From contig NZ_CP038267.1 in NCBI RefSeq assembly GCF_004564375.1, forward strand, positions 2,544,501-2,608,500: a stretch of DNA of 64,000 nucleotides, read 5' to 3'. The DNA comes from Nocardioides euryhalodurans (GTDB lineage Bacteria; Actinomycetota; Actinomycetes; Propionibacteriales; Nocardioidaceae). Under the pieces are notes generated by a model that had not been told where the DNA came from, did not search any database, and was given only the letters and a program-made list of their open reading frames with translations. Positions 24,647 to 32,935 of this stretch are shown here, piece after piece; position 1 is the first letter of the stretch; every line of letters starts with the position of its first letter. Both the position numbers and the translations under genes were made by a program.

Positions 24647-25303
24647 TCAGGCGGCGCGACGCAGCCGCAGCGTGACCGAGCGGGCGCTGTTGCGGGCCGC
24701 GTCGTGCGACTCGGCGAGCTGGGCGCGAGCGAGGTCGCGCAGCTCCGCCATGGCGGGGGTGACGTCGGCGAGGGTCAGCTCGGTCTCGATGACGTCGAGG
24801 TCGAGTCCCCAGACGTCCTCCAGCACCCGGCGCATCCAGCCGGTCGCGTGGTCCCAGCCCTCGCGGGGCGTACCGGGTCCGTAGCCGCCGCCACGGGCGG
24901 TCACCAGGAACGCGGGCTTGCCAGCCAGGGTGGTCGAGCCCGGCGCGAAGCGCGGGTCGGTGCCGACGACGTCCCACCAGGTCTTGAAGTGCTGGGAGAC
25001 ACCGAAGTTGTAGAGCGGTACGGCGAAGATCAGGACGTCGGCCGCGACCAGCTCGTCGGCGAGCTCGGCGCTGACCGCGAGCGCGGCCCGCTGCGCCTCG
25101 GAGCGGTCGTCCTCGGGGGTCCAGCCGGCGAAGGCCGCCGTACCCCAGACCGTGCCGTCGAGCGGCGTCGCGCCGACGTCGCGGCGTACGACCTCGACCC
25201 GGTCGAGGTCCTCGACGATGGCGGCCTCGAGGGTGTCGGCGACGGCTCGGGTGACCGAACCGTCCTGCCGGATGCTGGCGTCCAGCCGGAAGATGCTGCT
25301 CAT
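24647..25303 (-). CDS. FMN-dependent NADH:quinone oxidoreductase / azoreductase (AzoR-like)
   Basis: A 218-aa flavodoxin-fold enzyme. IFRLDASIRQDGSVTRAVADTLE binds FMN phosphate; VLIFAVPLYNFGVSQHFKTWWDVV is the strongest AzoR signature, followed by ARGGGYGPGTPREGWDHATGWMRRVLEDVWGLD. It likely reduces quinones or azo compounds. AAGGAG stands 7 nt before the ATG. A promoter (TTGTTT, 16 bp, TAGACT) reads out of the shared intergenic region, which contains palindromic sequence facing the divergent MarR gene, so MarR control is likely. Confidence 0.9.
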   Translation of the reverse strand: MSSIFRLDASIRQDGSVTRAVADTLEAAIVEDLDRVEVVRRDVGATPLDGTVWGTAAFAGWTPEDDRSEAQRAALAVSAELADELVAADVLIFAVPLYNFGVSQHFKTWWDVVGTDPRFAPGSTTLAGKPAFLVTARGGGYGPGTPREGWDHATGWMRRVLEDVWGLDLDVIETELTLADVTPAMAELRDLARAQLAESHDAARNSARSVTLRLRRAA

Positions 25304-25349
25304 GGCGATGCTCCTTGGGGGTCGAGGTCCAGTTCGGAGATAGTCTAAC

Positions 25350-25386
25350 CACAAGATCATCTGAAACAACGATGATCGTCTTGTGT
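25350..25386. promoter_or_regulatory. candidate MarR operator between azoR-like and marR genes
   Basis: An AT-richer patch in a very GC-rich region contains CACAAGATCATC and, inverted, GATGATCGTCTTGTG; arms match apart from a 3-nt insertion. It overlaps the inferred -35/-10 region of the azoreductase gene and lies upstream of the TAGACT box of marR (25414-25419). Divergent MarR-reductase pairs are commonly autoregulated this way. Confidence 0.55.
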
Positions 25387-25425
25387 GATGATCCTCATGT
25401 CCGAGGACAGGGCTAGACTCGGGGC

Positions 25426-25917
25426 ATGAGCAAGGTGGTCGAGGAGCGAGCCGAGTCGACGTCCGTCGACTTCGGCCAGGCCCTCGGCGCGCTGCTGCGG
25501 ACCTACCTCGACGGCGCGCGTGATGTGGTCAGCGAGCTCCCCGGTGGTCCGCGTGGCTTCCAGGTGATGTCGATCGCGGCGGGCAGCTCCTGCACCAACC
25601 AGGCGAGGATTGCGGAGAGCCTGGGCCTGGACCGGACGGTGATGACCTACCTGGTCGACGACCTCGAGCAGGCCGGCCTGGTCGAGCGCCGCCCCGACCC
25701 CGCCGACCGCCGTGCCCGTCAGGTGGTGCTCACGAAGGAGGGCCGTCAGGCCTTCGGCGCAGCGTCCCGCCGGATCGAGGCGGTCGAGCGCGCCGTCCTC
25801 GGCGGGCTCTCGGAGGAGGACGCCGCGACCTTCCGCTCGCTGCTGATGAGGGTCGTCACCGCCGGACCGGTCGATGCCACGGTCGAGCCGTGCGAGGGAC
25901 CGCCACCTGCCTGCTGA
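25426..25917 (+). CDS. MarR family transcriptional regulator
   Basis: A 163-aa winged-helix regulator. The recognition region is QARIAESLGLDRTVMTYLVDDLEQAGLVERRPDPADRRARQVVLTKEGRQ, the canonical MarR helix 3-4 plus wing with the D-x-R-x-R motif. It probably represses the divergent azoreductase and itself, with quinones or electrophiles as signal; Cys residues occur near SSCTNQ and at the C-terminus. TAGACT ends 6 nt before the ATG, so it should be leaderless. Confidence 0.9.
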   Translation: MSKVVEERAESTSVDFGQALGALLRTYLDGARDVVSELPGGPRGFQVMSIAAGSSCTNQARIAESLGLDRTVMTYLVDDLEQAGLVERRPDPADRRARQVVLTKEGRQAFGAASRRIEAVERAVLGGLSEEDAATFRSLLMRVVTAGPVDATVEPCEGPPPAC

Positions 25918-25926
25918 GCTCCGCGG

Positions 25927-26391
25927 TCAGGCCGATCGCAGGCGACGGACCAGTCGGTAACCCCGGCAGCCCAGGCAGGTCCCGGTGGCGGCGTCGAGGG
26001 CGGCGACGCCGAACGCGAGTGCGGTCAGGCCGTAGCCGGCGACGTCGACGCCGACGATGAAGCAGGCAAGGGCCAGAGCGGTGACCACGAACCCGAGCAG
26101 CTGGGCGAACCTCGGCGGCCGGGCGTCCGCCAGCTCGGCCGGCGGCCCGATCCGCGGCCAGACGTAGCGGGCGTAGAGCTGCGCCCACACGGACCACTGG
26201 AAGCTGACGAACGCCGTGAACGCGAACACCGCGACCTGGGATCCGAGCAGGCCGAGGCCCAGTGGTCGAGCGACGTCGACGACGAGCAGCACCACGGCCA
26301 GGACGCCGGCCGTGGCACCCGCACTGAACCGGACGAGGCGCGGATCCACCTGGCCGCGGAGCGGGCACGCGGCGATGCTGCTACCGGGCAT
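25927..26391 (-). CDS. DUF4395 membrane protein
   Basis: A 154-aa protein with four hydrophobic helices. VDPRLVRFSAGATAG opens the DUF4395 domain, RYVWPRIGPPAELADARPPRFAQLLGF is its middle, and GTCLGCRGYRL its conserved C-x-x-C end. Members are often found with thiosulfate sulfurtransferase or thioredoxin-like genes; here it stands alone. I chose the ATG at 26391, which has CGGAG 7 nt upstream, with TAGGCT (26428-26433 on the minus strand) as the -10. Confidence 0.8.
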   Translation of the reverse strand: MPGSSIAACPLRGQVDPRLVRFSAGATAGVLAVVLLVVDVARPLGLGLLGSQVAVFAFTAFVSFQWSVWAQLYARYVWPRIGPPAELADARPPRFAQLLGFVVTALALACFIVGVDVAGYGLTALAFGVAALDAATGTCLGCRGYRLVRRLRSA

Positions 26392-26462
26392 GGCGACTCC
26401 GGACAGTGGGCCTCGACTGATCCTGTCCAGCCTATCCACTCAGTGGCGGCGCGCCGACCTGA

Positions 26463-27500
26463 TCAGCGGGCCGGGTCGATGAGCGTCATCCCGGCAACCG
26501 TCGCCCGGTCGAACTCCGGCAGCAGCGCTGCGGCACCGTCGAGACCGATGGTGCGCGCGATGAGCCGTTCGGGTCGCAGCGCTCCGGCCTCGATCAGCGC
26601 CAGCATGCCCGGGTAGTCGGCCGCTGCCATCCCGTGGCTGCCGAGGACGTCGAGCTCCCAGCCGATCACCCGTGCCATGGGCACCCGCGGATGCCCGTCG
26701 ATCGGTGGCAGCAGCCCGACCTGGACCAGCCGGCCGCGACGTCGCAGGCTGAGGATCGCATCGGCGCAGGTCTCCTCGCTGCCGACGGCGTCGATCGCGA
26801 CGTCGCTGCCACCCTCGAGCAGGTCGCCCACCGCGGACGGGACGTCGGTCCCGTCGGACAGGAGGGTGTGCTCGGCTCCGAGGCCGGTGGCCACGGCGAG
26901 GGCTTCCGGGTTGCGGTCCACCGCGACGACGTGGGCGCCGAGCGCGCGCGCGATCATGACCGCGCTGAGGCCCACTCCACCGGCTCCGACCACGGTGACC
27001 CACTCGCCCTCGGTGATCCGCGCGCGTCCGACGAGAGCGCGGTACGCCGTGGCGAACCGACACCCGAGCGCGGCCGCGGTCGCGAGGGCCACCTGCTCGG
27101 GGACGGCGACCAGGTTGGTGTCGGCAGCGTGGAGGGCGACGTACTCGGCGAACGAACCCCAGTGGGTGAAGCCCGGTTGCTCCTGGTCGGGGCAGACCTG
27201 GGCGTTCCCCGTCAGGCACCAACGGCAGCGACCGCAGCCGCAGACGAACGGCACGGTGACCCGGTCTCCGACGCTCCACCGGGTCACGCCCGGCCCGACC
27301 TCCGCGACCTCGCCGGCCAGCTCGTGGCCGGGCACGTGCGGGAAGGTGATCTCGTCGTGGCCGGCCCAGGCGTGCCAGTCGCTGCGGCACAGGCCCGTGG
27401 CGACGACCCGGACGACGACGCCGCCGGCGGGGGCCGAGGGCCTCGGCACCTCTCGTACCTCGGGCCGGGACCGGACGGCGTCGACCACGACGGCTCGCAC
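26463..27500 (-). CDS. zinc-dependent alcohol dehydrogenase
   Basis: A 345-aa medium-chain dehydrogenase. Catalytic zinc ligands are in TGLCRSDWHAW and GHELAGEV, the structural zinc site is CGCGRCRWCLTGNAQVC, and the NAD(P) site is VVGAGGVGLSAVMIARALGAHVVAVD. The D at the end of that strand favours NAD. The substrate is an unidentified alcohol or aldehyde. The start is GTG, one base after the stop of a short upstream ORF (TGAGGTG), indicating coupled translation. Confidence 0.9.
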   Translation of the reverse strand: MRAVVVDAVRSRPEVREVPRPSAPAGGVVVRVVATGLCRSDWHAWAGHDEITFPHVPGHELAGEVAEVGPGVTRWSVGDRVTVPFVCGCGRCRWCLTGNAQVCPDQEQPGFTHWGSFAEYVALHAADTNLVAVPEQVALATAAALGCRFATAYRALVGRARITEGEWVTVVGAGGVGLSAVMIARALGAHVVAVDRNPEALAVATGLGAEHTLLSDGTDVPSAVGDLLEGGSDVAIDAVGSEETCADAILSLRRRGRLVQVGLLPPIDGHPRVPMARVIGWELDVLGSHGMAAADYPGMLALIEAGALRPERLIARTIGLDGAAALLPEFDRATVAGMTLIDPAR

Positions 27501-27501
27501 C

Positions 27502-27624
27502 TCAGCCGCCCTCGAGGACGACGAGGGCCGAGCGCCCGCTGGTCGGGGCCTCCCCGGCGGAGGGACCGGTCTCGGACTCGGCCGCGCAGGTCATCGCGAA
27601 GCTGTCGTGGTCGCTGGGTGTCAC
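27502..27624 (-). CDS. possible 40-aa peptide coupled to the alcohol dehydrogenase
   Basis: A short reading frame beginning at a GTG (VTPSDHDSFAMTCAAESET...) and ending ...ALVVLEGG. I know of no family. Evidence for coding is that nearly all third positions are G or C, and that its stop lies one base from the dehydrogenase GTG. The upstream ribosome binding site is weak (GAGGACGGG at some distance). The C-terminal Gly-Gly and single Cys are notable, but no modifying enzyme is nearby. It could be a leader peptide. Confidence 0.35.
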   Translation of the reverse strand: MTPSDHDSFAMTCAAESETGPSAGEAPTSGRSALVVLEGG

Positions 27625-27738
27625 CGTGGTCCCGTCCTCGTGGCGTGTGTGCGTTCCTACCGGGACCACACCCGCGACCACAAACCAGACACGCTCGCGG
27701 GGCGACACCGGACCGGCTTGGCTCGATAGGTTGCCGGC

Positions 27739-28176
27739 ATGGCCATCAAGCTCGAGAACGTGGGGATCGCCGTGCGCGACCTCGAAGCCACGATCGCCTT
27801 CTTCACCGACCTGGGGCTGACCGTGCTCGGCCGTGACACGGTCAGCGGGGAGTGGGCCGACACCGCGGTCGGCCTCGACGGCAACCACGCCCACATCGCC
27901 ATGCTCCAGACGCCGGACGGCAACGGCCGCCTCGAGCTGTTCGAGTACGTCCACCCCGACGCGATCGAGACCGAGCCCACCCTTCCCCACGAGATCGGCA
28001 TGCATCGCGTCGCCTTCTCGGTCGACGACCTCGACGCCGCCCTGGAGATCGCCGCGAGGCACGGCTGCCACCCGCTGCGCGGAGTCGCGACCTACGGCGA
28101 CATCTACAAGCTCACCTACCTCCGCGGCCCCAGCGGCATCCTCGTCATGCTCGCCGAGGACCTGACGACGAGCTGA
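27739..28176 (+). CDS. VOC-fold protein (methylmalonyl-CoA epimerase-like group)
   Basis: A 145-aa vicinal-oxygen-chelate protein. KLENVGIAVRDLEATIAFFTDLGLTVLGRDTVSG is the first beta-alpha-beta unit, with the His/Glu metal ligands expected from MLQTPDGNGRLELFEYVHPD and MHRVAFSVDDLDAALEIAARHG, then YLRGPSGILVMLAEDL. It could be a dioxygenase-like or epimerase-like enzyme. TAGGTT (27727-27732) ends 6 nt before the ATG: a leaderless promoter. Confidence 0.85.
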   Translation: MAIKLENVGIAVRDLEATIAFFTDLGLTVLGRDTVSGEWADTAVGLDGNHAHIAMLQTPDGNGRLELFEYVHPDAIETEPTLPHEIGMHRVAFSVDDLDAALEIAARHGCHPLRGVATYGDIYKLTYLRGPSGILVMLAEDLTTS

Positions 28177-28214
28177 CCGGGTCCCGGGACCGCACTCCCG
28201 CGCTCCCCGTCGCG

Positions 28215-28277
28215 GATAGCTGACCGCGAAGATCATCGGTTGCGCCCGCAGGATGATGACGATCGCGGTCAGCTATC
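28215..28277. repeat. 63-nt palindromic element (GATAG ... CTATC), copy 1
   Basis: GATAGCTGACCGCGA (28215-28229) is repeated as its exact complement at 28263-28277 (15 of 15 bp), with a 33-nt partly self-complementary centre. It lies between convergent genes and its right arm contains the TAG stop codon of the ATP-grasp gene. It can act as a two-way terminator. Its length and ends match the element at 63103-63165. Confidence 0.7.
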
Positions 28278-29154
28278 GCCGAGGTGCGAGCGCCCGGCCC
28301 ACGATCGCCTCGGCGAGCACGTCGACCGACGGCGGGTGGTGGTCGAGGAAGAGCGAGGGCTCGGTCAGCTCGAGCTCCAGCAGCAGCGGCCCGGCGGGGG
28401 AGGGGAGCAGGTCGACGCGGGCGTAGAGCAGGTCGGCCGAGAAGCGCTCGGGCATCGCAGCGAGCACGGCGTCCGCGAGGGCGCGTTCGGCGGCCGAGGG
28501 GTCGCGCAGCGACATCTCCTCCTCGGCGAAGAGTCCCTCGACGAGTCCCATGCCGGGGGTGAGGAGCGGGCCCTTGCGCATCGCGTGGGAGAACTCGCCG
28601 TCGAGGTAGAGCATCGCGGTCTCGCCGTGCTCGTCGACCTCATGGAGGTACGGCTGCACCATCACGCCGCGGCCCGCGTCGAGCAGCCGCACGGCATGCT
28701 CGTGGGAGCGGGACACGTCGTCCGCGCCGAGGCGCAACGTGTCGCGTGAGCCGGCCGAGACGACCGGCTTCACGACGTGCTCCACGCCCTCGTAGCGATG
28801 GGCCGGTCCGGCGCCGGGGGCGAGGAACTGGGTCGGGACGATCGGGATCCCTGCCCGCTCCAGCTCGGCGAGGTAGCGCTTGTCGGTGTTCCACCGCAGC
28901 ACCTCGGCCGGGTTGAGCAGCCGCGTCACCGACGACACCCGGTCGGCCCAGGCCAGGAACTCCTCGGGGCGGGAGTGGTAGTCCCAGGTGGAGCGGACCA
29001 CGACCACGTCGAGGTCCGGCCAGCCGACGTCGGCGTCGTCCCACACGACCGGGTCGGCCACGACGCCCCGCGCGCGCAGCGCCGCCAGCAGCAGCTGCCC
29101 CTCGTCGTCGAGGTCGGGCACCTCGGCCGCCGTGGCCACTCCGATCCGCGTCAT
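28273..29154 (-). CDS. RimK-type ATP-grasp ligase
   Basis: A 293-aa ATP-grasp protein. VVVVRSTWDYHSRPEEFLAWADRV, LLNPAEVLRWNTDKRYLAELERAGIPIVPTQFL, VVKPVVSAGSRDTLRL and VMVQPYLHEVDEHGETAMLYLDGEFSHAMRKGPLL mark the ATP-binding halves, and YARVDLLPSPAGPLLLELELTEPSLFL carries the Mg-binding Glu/Asn-type motif. The group includes DcsG-type cyclo-ligases; the substrate here is unknown. The ATG lies 7 nt after TAGGGT, so it is leaderless. The stop codon sits inside a palindromic element. Confidence 0.82.
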   Translation of the reverse strand: MTRIGVATAAEVPDLDDEGQLLLAALRARGVVADPVVWDDADVGWPDLDVVVVRSTWDYHSRPEEFLAWADRVSSVTRLLNPAEVLRWNTDKRYLAELERAGIPIVPTQFLAPGAGPAHRYEGVEHVVKPVVSAGSRDTLRLGADDVSRSHEHAVRLLDAGRGVMVQPYLHEVDEHGETAMLYLDGEFSHAMRKGPLLTPGMGLVEGLFAEEEMSLRDPSAAERALADAVLAAMPERFSADLLYARVDLLPSPAGPLLLELELTEPSLFLDHHPPSVDVLAEAIVGRALAPRR

Positions 29155-29178
29155 GGCGGACACCCTAGGAGGGGCAGC

Positions 29179-29868
29179 TCAGCCGACGGGCTCGGGCTCC
29201 CGCCGTGGGACGTGGGCGAAGGCCGAGAGCTTCAGCCAGTGGGGCAGCGCCCGGCGTACGGCCTGGGGGCCCTGGAGCGTCAGGTCGCCGGACCGCAGCG
29301 CCGGCTGCCACGCCAGCTCGCCGCGCCAGATGTCGACCATGGTCCGTAGCGACGACTCCGCCGACACCGACACGTCGTGGCCCGGGTCGAAGTCGCACAG
29401 GTCGACGTCGGTGCCCTGCACGACGATCCACCACTCGCGGGTGGTCCGCTCCACGTCGGGGAAGAGGAAGCGCAGCACCGTCCGGCCGTCCGGCATGGCG
29501 TCCAGGTCGAGGCTGCGGTGCACGTCCCACATCAGCAGGTGCGGGTCGAGGTCCTCGTCACCGAGCTGGGTCCGCCACCGGATCCCCCACTCGCCGAGCG
29601 CCATCACCACCGGCCCGAGCTCCTTGCCGCCGGGCGTCAGCTCGTAGCGGACCCGGTTGCCATCGCCCAGCCGCATCACGATCCCCGCGCGCTGCAGGCT
29701 GCGCAGCCGTTTCGACAACAGCGCCGGCGACATCTTGGGTACGCCGCGCCGCAGCTCGTTGAAGTGGTGGCTCCCCGCCAGCAGCTCCCGGATGATGAGC
29801 ACCGTCCACCGCTCGTCGAGGACCTCCATCGTCTTGGCGATGGGACAGAACTGTCCGTATCCCGTCAT
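29179..29868 (-). CDS. HxlR-family regulator with C-terminal SCP2-like domain
   Basis: A 229-aa regulator. CPIAKTMEVLDERWTVLIIRELLAGSHHFNELRRGVPKMSPALLSKRLRSLQRAGIV is the HxlR winged helix, with the conserved N-terminal Cys. Residues ~120-225 (TVLRFLFPDVERTTREWWIVVQGTDVDLCDFDPGHD) resemble a sterol carrier/SCP2-like ligand pocket, as seen in one actinobacterial subgroup. It is divergent from a methyltransferase gene, its likely target. An in-frame GTG three codons upstream is also possible because AGGAGG lies closer to it. Confidence 0.82.
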   Translation of the reverse strand: MTGYGQFCPIAKTMEVLDERWTVLIIRELLAGSHHFNELRRGVPKMSPALLSKRLRSLQRAGIVMRLGDGNRVRYELTPGGKELGPVVMALGEWGIRWRTQLGDEDLDPHLLMWDVHRSLDLDAMPDGRTVLRFLFPDVERTTREWWIVVQGTDVDLCDFDPGHDVSVSAESSLRTMVDIWRGELAWQPALRSGDLTLQGPQAVRRALPHWLKLSAFAHVPRREPEPVG

Positions 29869-29918
29869 CCCGGCCACCCCCTCCTGGACCGAAACTACGA
29901 CCGTCCGGACCCGGGCGG

Positions 29919-29950
29919 CTAGTACAGATCCAGTACCGGTCTGGTGCCGA
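29919..29950. promoter_or_regulatory. candidate HxlR operator
   Basis: Between the divergent HxlR and methyltransferase genes, ACCGGT is flanked by CCAGT and CTGG, giving a near-palindrome with a one-base asymmetry. An adjacent related half, GTACAGATC, lies just upstream. The position suits repression of one or both genes. Confidence 0.35.
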
Positions 29951-30042
29951 TCCGTGAACTGGGCGCGGCGGGGTCCGCCCGGCACCGTGGTCGGTGAGGG
30001 CCCGCAGGGGGCGGTGCCCCGACACGGAGGGACACGCACGAC

Positions 30043-31089
30043 ATGACCACACAGACCGCACCCGCACCGGACGCGACCATCACGCCGCAGGCCCAGGCAG
30101 GGCAGATGCTGCAGCTCGTCGCCGGCCACATGGGTGTCCGCACCGTCGAGACGGGACTGGCCTCCGGGCTCGTCGCCGCCCTCGCGGCCGCACCCGGCAG
30201 CACCGCCGACGAGCTCGCCGAGACCCTCGGTCTCGACGACTTCTACGTGGCCGTCTGGGCGCGCGGTGCCTTCGCGGCCGGGGTGCTCGAACGCGACGGG
30301 GACGGCTTCCGGCTGGCGCCGCACCTGGACACGCTGCTGCTCGACACCACGTCCCCGGCGTACGTCGGCGGGTTGTTCCCGCTGGTGCTGCAGCCGGAGA
30401 TCTTCGACCGCTTCGCCGCCAACCTCGCCACCGGCGAGCGGATGTGGTGGGACGAGACCAGCCCCGACTGGATCGCCGGCGTCGGCCAGACCGGCCGGCC
30501 GTTCTACACCCGGCTCGTCCCCGGCGGGCTCGCGCAGATCCCGGGGCTCGTCGAGCGGCTCGAGGCCGGAGTCCGGGTCGTCGACACCGCGTGCGGGGCG
30601 GGCGCGGGGGTCGTCCGGCTCGCGACGACGTACCCCGCCTCCGAGGTGGTCGGCGTCGACGGCGACGCCCACTCGATCGACCGGGCCAGCAAGCTGGTCG
30701 CCGAGGCCGGGCTGTCGGACCGGGTCGAGCTGGTGACCAGCCCGCTCGAGGACTTCGTGCTCGACGAGCCGGCCACGGTCGTCATCAACAACATCTCGAT
30801 GCACGAGTGCCGCGACATCGACCGCGTCGCCGAGCGGGTCAAGGCCGCGCTCGAGCCGGGCGGCTGGTTCGTGATCTCGGACTTCCCGTTCCCGGACACC
30901 GACGAGGGACTGCAGTCGGTCCCGGGCCGGGTGATGAGCGGGATCCAGGTCTTCGAGGCCCAGATCGACGACCAGCTGCTGCCGCGGGCGGCGTACGACG
31001 ACCTGCTGGCGCGTCACGGCTTCACCGACATCGGCCACGTCTCGATCACGCCGATGCACGCGGTGACCTGGGGCCGGCGCCCGGCCTGA
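30043..31089 (+). CDS. class I methyltransferase with N-terminal winged helix
   Basis: A 348-aa methyltransferase laid out like O-methyltransferases. An N-terminal dimerisation/winged-helix part (QMLQLVAGHMGVRTVETGLASGLVAALAAAPGSTADELAETLGL) is followed by the SAM domain with motif I VVDTACGAGAGV, motif II VVGVDGDAHSIDRAS and VINNISMHECRDIDRVAERVKAALEPGGWFVISDFPF. The substrate is unknown. The divergent HxlR gene suggests small-molecule-induced expression. Confidence 0.85.
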   Translation: MTTQTAPAPDATITPQAQAGQMLQLVAGHMGVRTVETGLASGLVAALAAAPGSTADELAETLGLDDFYVAVWARGAFAAGVLERDGDGFRLAPHLDTLLLDTTSPAYVGGLFPLVLQPEIFDRFAANLATGERMWWDETSPDWIAGVGQTGRPFYTRLVPGGLAQIPGLVERLEAGVRVVDTACGAGAGVVRLATTYPASEVVGVDGDAHSIDRASKLVAEAGLSDRVELVTSPLEDFVLDEPATVVINNISMHECRDIDRVAERVKAALEPGGWFVISDFPFPDTDEGLQSVPGRVMSGIQVFEAQIDDQLLPRAAYDDLLARHGFTDIGHVSITPMHAVTWGRRPA

Positions 31090-31104
31090 CCTGCGGGGGG
31101 AGCA

Positions 31105-31141
31105 GGCGGGTCGTCGCCCCGGTCAGGGGCGACGACCCGCC
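31105..31141. terminator. perfect 16-bp bidirectional hairpin
   Basis: GGCGGGTCGTCGCCCC (31105-31120) and its exact complement (31126-31141) flank a 5-nt loop, between the convergent methyltransferase and VOC genes. The right arm encodes the last residues of the VOC protein. It should terminate transcription from both sides. Confidence 0.75.
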
Positions 31142-31518
31142 AGCACGCAGAACTCGTTGCCCTCCGGGTCGGCGAGGCAGACCCAGCTCTCGTCACCGGT
31201 CTGACCGACGTCCGCGTGCCGGGCACCCAGCGCGAGCACGCGTCGTACCTCGTCGTCCTGGTCGACGTCGCTGGGGCTGAGGTCGAGGTGGAGCCGGTTC
31301 TTGGCGGCCTTGCCCTCCGGCACCCGGGCGAACGTGAGCGTCGGAGGCACGGGCCCGGGGACCTGCTCGCCGCCGTCGGCGGCCGGGCCGATGGTGACGA
31401 CGTCGCCGTCGTCATCGCCGTCGTCCTGCACCTGGTAGTCGAGGACGGCGCACCAGAACCGCGCCAGGGCGTGGGGCTCGGCGCAGTCGATCGCGAGCTC
31501 GGTGAACCTGCTGGTCAT
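31123..31518 (-). CDS. VOC-fold (glyoxalase-like) protein
   Basis: A 131-aa glyoxalase_6-type protein: TELAIDCAEPHALARFWCAVLDYQVQ, LTFARVPEGKAAKNRLHLDLSPSDVD and WVCLADPEGNEFCVLAGRRP. It is clearly related to the proteins at 13574 and 22683. Role unknown. The ATG follows GGAGG at a somewhat long distance. Its 3' end forms one arm of a terminator hairpin. Confidence 0.85.
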   Translation of the reverse strand: MTSRFTELAIDCAEPHALARFWCAVLDYQVQDDGDDDGDVVTIGPAADGGEQVPGPVPPTLTFARVPEGKAAKNRLHLDLSPSDVDQDDEVRRVLALGARHADVGQTGDESWVCLADPEGNEFCVLAGRRP

Positions 31519-31652
31519 CTCGGCGGACCTCCGGATCGGGGTGGGTCCGCCACGCTAGCCGGGCCCGCCCCCGGCCGATGAGTCGTCGGCTCCGGCGCGG
31601 TCCATTCCTGCGAGCGACCCCGCCGGGAGGGTCTCGGACACGAGGAGCCGAC

Positions 31653-32126
31653 ATGCCATCCGTACGCACGCACCTGTGGTTCGGGAACGACAAGGCCGTC
31701 GAGGCGGCGACCTTCTATGCCGAGCACATCCCGGACTCCGCGGTCAGGAAGGTCTTCACGGCCCGCACCGACCCCGACAACGCCGTCGCGGAGGTCGTCG
31801 AGTTCACCGTCGCCGGTCACGAGGTGGTCGGGCTCAACGCGGGGCCAGAGCTCCAGCTCGACGAGGCGTTCTCCTTCTACCTCGGCGTCGAGGGTCAGGA
31901 CGAGGTCGACCACTACTGGGAGCTCCTGACCGCCGACGGCGGCGAGCCGGGTCCGTGCGGGTGGTGCAAGGACAAGTTCGGCGTCTCGTGGCAGGTCATC
32001 CCGCGCGAGCTCGAGGAGCTGTCCGGCGACTACTCGACACCGGCCAACCAACGCGTCTGCCAAGCGATGCTGACGATGCACAAGATCGACGTCGCGGCGC
32101 TTCGGGCCGCGTACGACGGCAGCTGA
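31653..32126 (+). CDS. VOC-fold protein, 3-demethylubiquinone methyltransferase-like (PhnB type)
   Basis: A 157-aa protein of the family named after 3-demethylubiquinone-9 methyltransferase but not itself a methyltransferase. THLWFGNDKAVEAATFYAEHIPDSAV, LNAGPELQLDEAFSFYLGVEGQDEVDHYWELLTADGGEPGPCGWCKDKFGVSWQVIP and the end AMLTMHKIDVAALRAAYDG are diagnostic. Function unknown. GAGGAG precedes this ATG at the right distance. Confidence 0.88.
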   Translation: MPSVRTHLWFGNDKAVEAATFYAEHIPDSAVRKVFTARTDPDNAVAEVVEFTVAGHEVVGLNAGPELQLDEAFSFYLGVEGQDEVDHYWELLTADGGEPGPCGWCKDKFGVSWQVIPRELEELSGDYSTPANQRVCQAMLTMHKIDVAALRAAYDGS

Positions 32127-32147
32127 TCGCCCGGCCCGAGCGCACCC

Positions 32148-32804
32148 TCAGGCAGTCGCTGCCGCGGTCACGGTCAGCACCTGACCCCTCAGCTCGCGGC
32201 GCTCGAGCGCGTCCGCCTCGACCCGCGCGACCTGGCGGCGCGAGACCCGCATCGTGGGGGCGTGGTCGTCGGTGCCGACGTACGCCGGCTCCTCGGTCGG
32301 GTCGTCGTGCAGCACCGTCGGCCGCACGATCGTCCAGGCCAGGCCGCTCTCGCGAACCAGGTGCTCCTGCAGCTCGTGGTCGTCGACCTGCGGTCGGATC
32401 GCCAGGGTGAAGAACGCCTTCAACGCCAGCGGCAGCTGTGCGTACGTCTCGCCGATCCCGTACGTCGACTGCACGACCAGCCGCCGCACGCCGTGCTCCT
32501 GCATGGCCTCGACCACGGCCCGGGTGCCCCGGGAGCGGACGTCGAGGGGAGAGCTCGCGCGGCGGGTGAGCCTGACCCGGAAGGGGTTCTCCGGGATCCC
32601 GAGCGTCACGACCACCGCATCCTGTCCGATCATCGCCTTGCCGAGCGCCTCCCGGTCGAGCACGTCGGCGGCGACCTGACGTACCTGGTCGTCGTCCGCA
32701 CCTCCGTGGCGCGAGTACGCGGTCACCAGGTGTCCACGCTCGACCAGCTCGCTGACCAGCTCCGCGCCTGTCCCCCTGCTCGCTCCCACCACCAGCACCT
32801 TCAT
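32148..32804 (-). CDS. NAD(P)-binding Rossmann oxidoreductase (atypical SDR)
   Basis: A 218-aa protein of the NAD(P)H-binding family. VLVVGASRGTGAELVSELVERGHLVTAYSRHG is the dinucleotide-binding loop; RLVVQSTYGIGETYAQLPLALKAFF and LAWTIVRPTVLHDDP are typical of atypical SDRs, which often lack the catalytic Tyr-Lys pair. It may be a redox sensor or a biliverdin reductase-like enzyme. AGGAGG stands 4 nt before the ATG. It is divergent from an AraC regulator gene that may control it. Confidence 0.85.
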   Translation of the reverse strand: MKVLVVGASRGTGAELVSELVERGHLVTAYSRHGGADDDQVRQVAADVLDREALGKAMIGQDAVVVTLGIPENPFRVRLTRRASSPLDVRSRGTRAVVEAMQEHGVRRLVVQSTYGIGETYAQLPLALKAFFTLAIRPQVDDHELQEHLVRESGLAWTIVRPTVLHDDPTEEPAYVGTDDHAPTMRVSRRQVARVEADALERRELRGQVLTVTAAATA

Positions 32805-32935
32805 GGTTCCTCCTCGACTCGGGTCCCGGACCGCTTCCGGGACTGCCTCCAGAGTCGGCCGCCGGCGCTGGACGTTCAATGTCTGTAGGACCGCCACTCT
32901 TGCTCATTCGTCCACGGAGTGCTCATACTGGCCAG

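Noticed and set aside
28215..28277. Possible integron attC site
   Set aside because: The folded hairpin has the right size, but the GTTRRRY/RYYYAAC core sites are missing and no integrase or cassette array is present.
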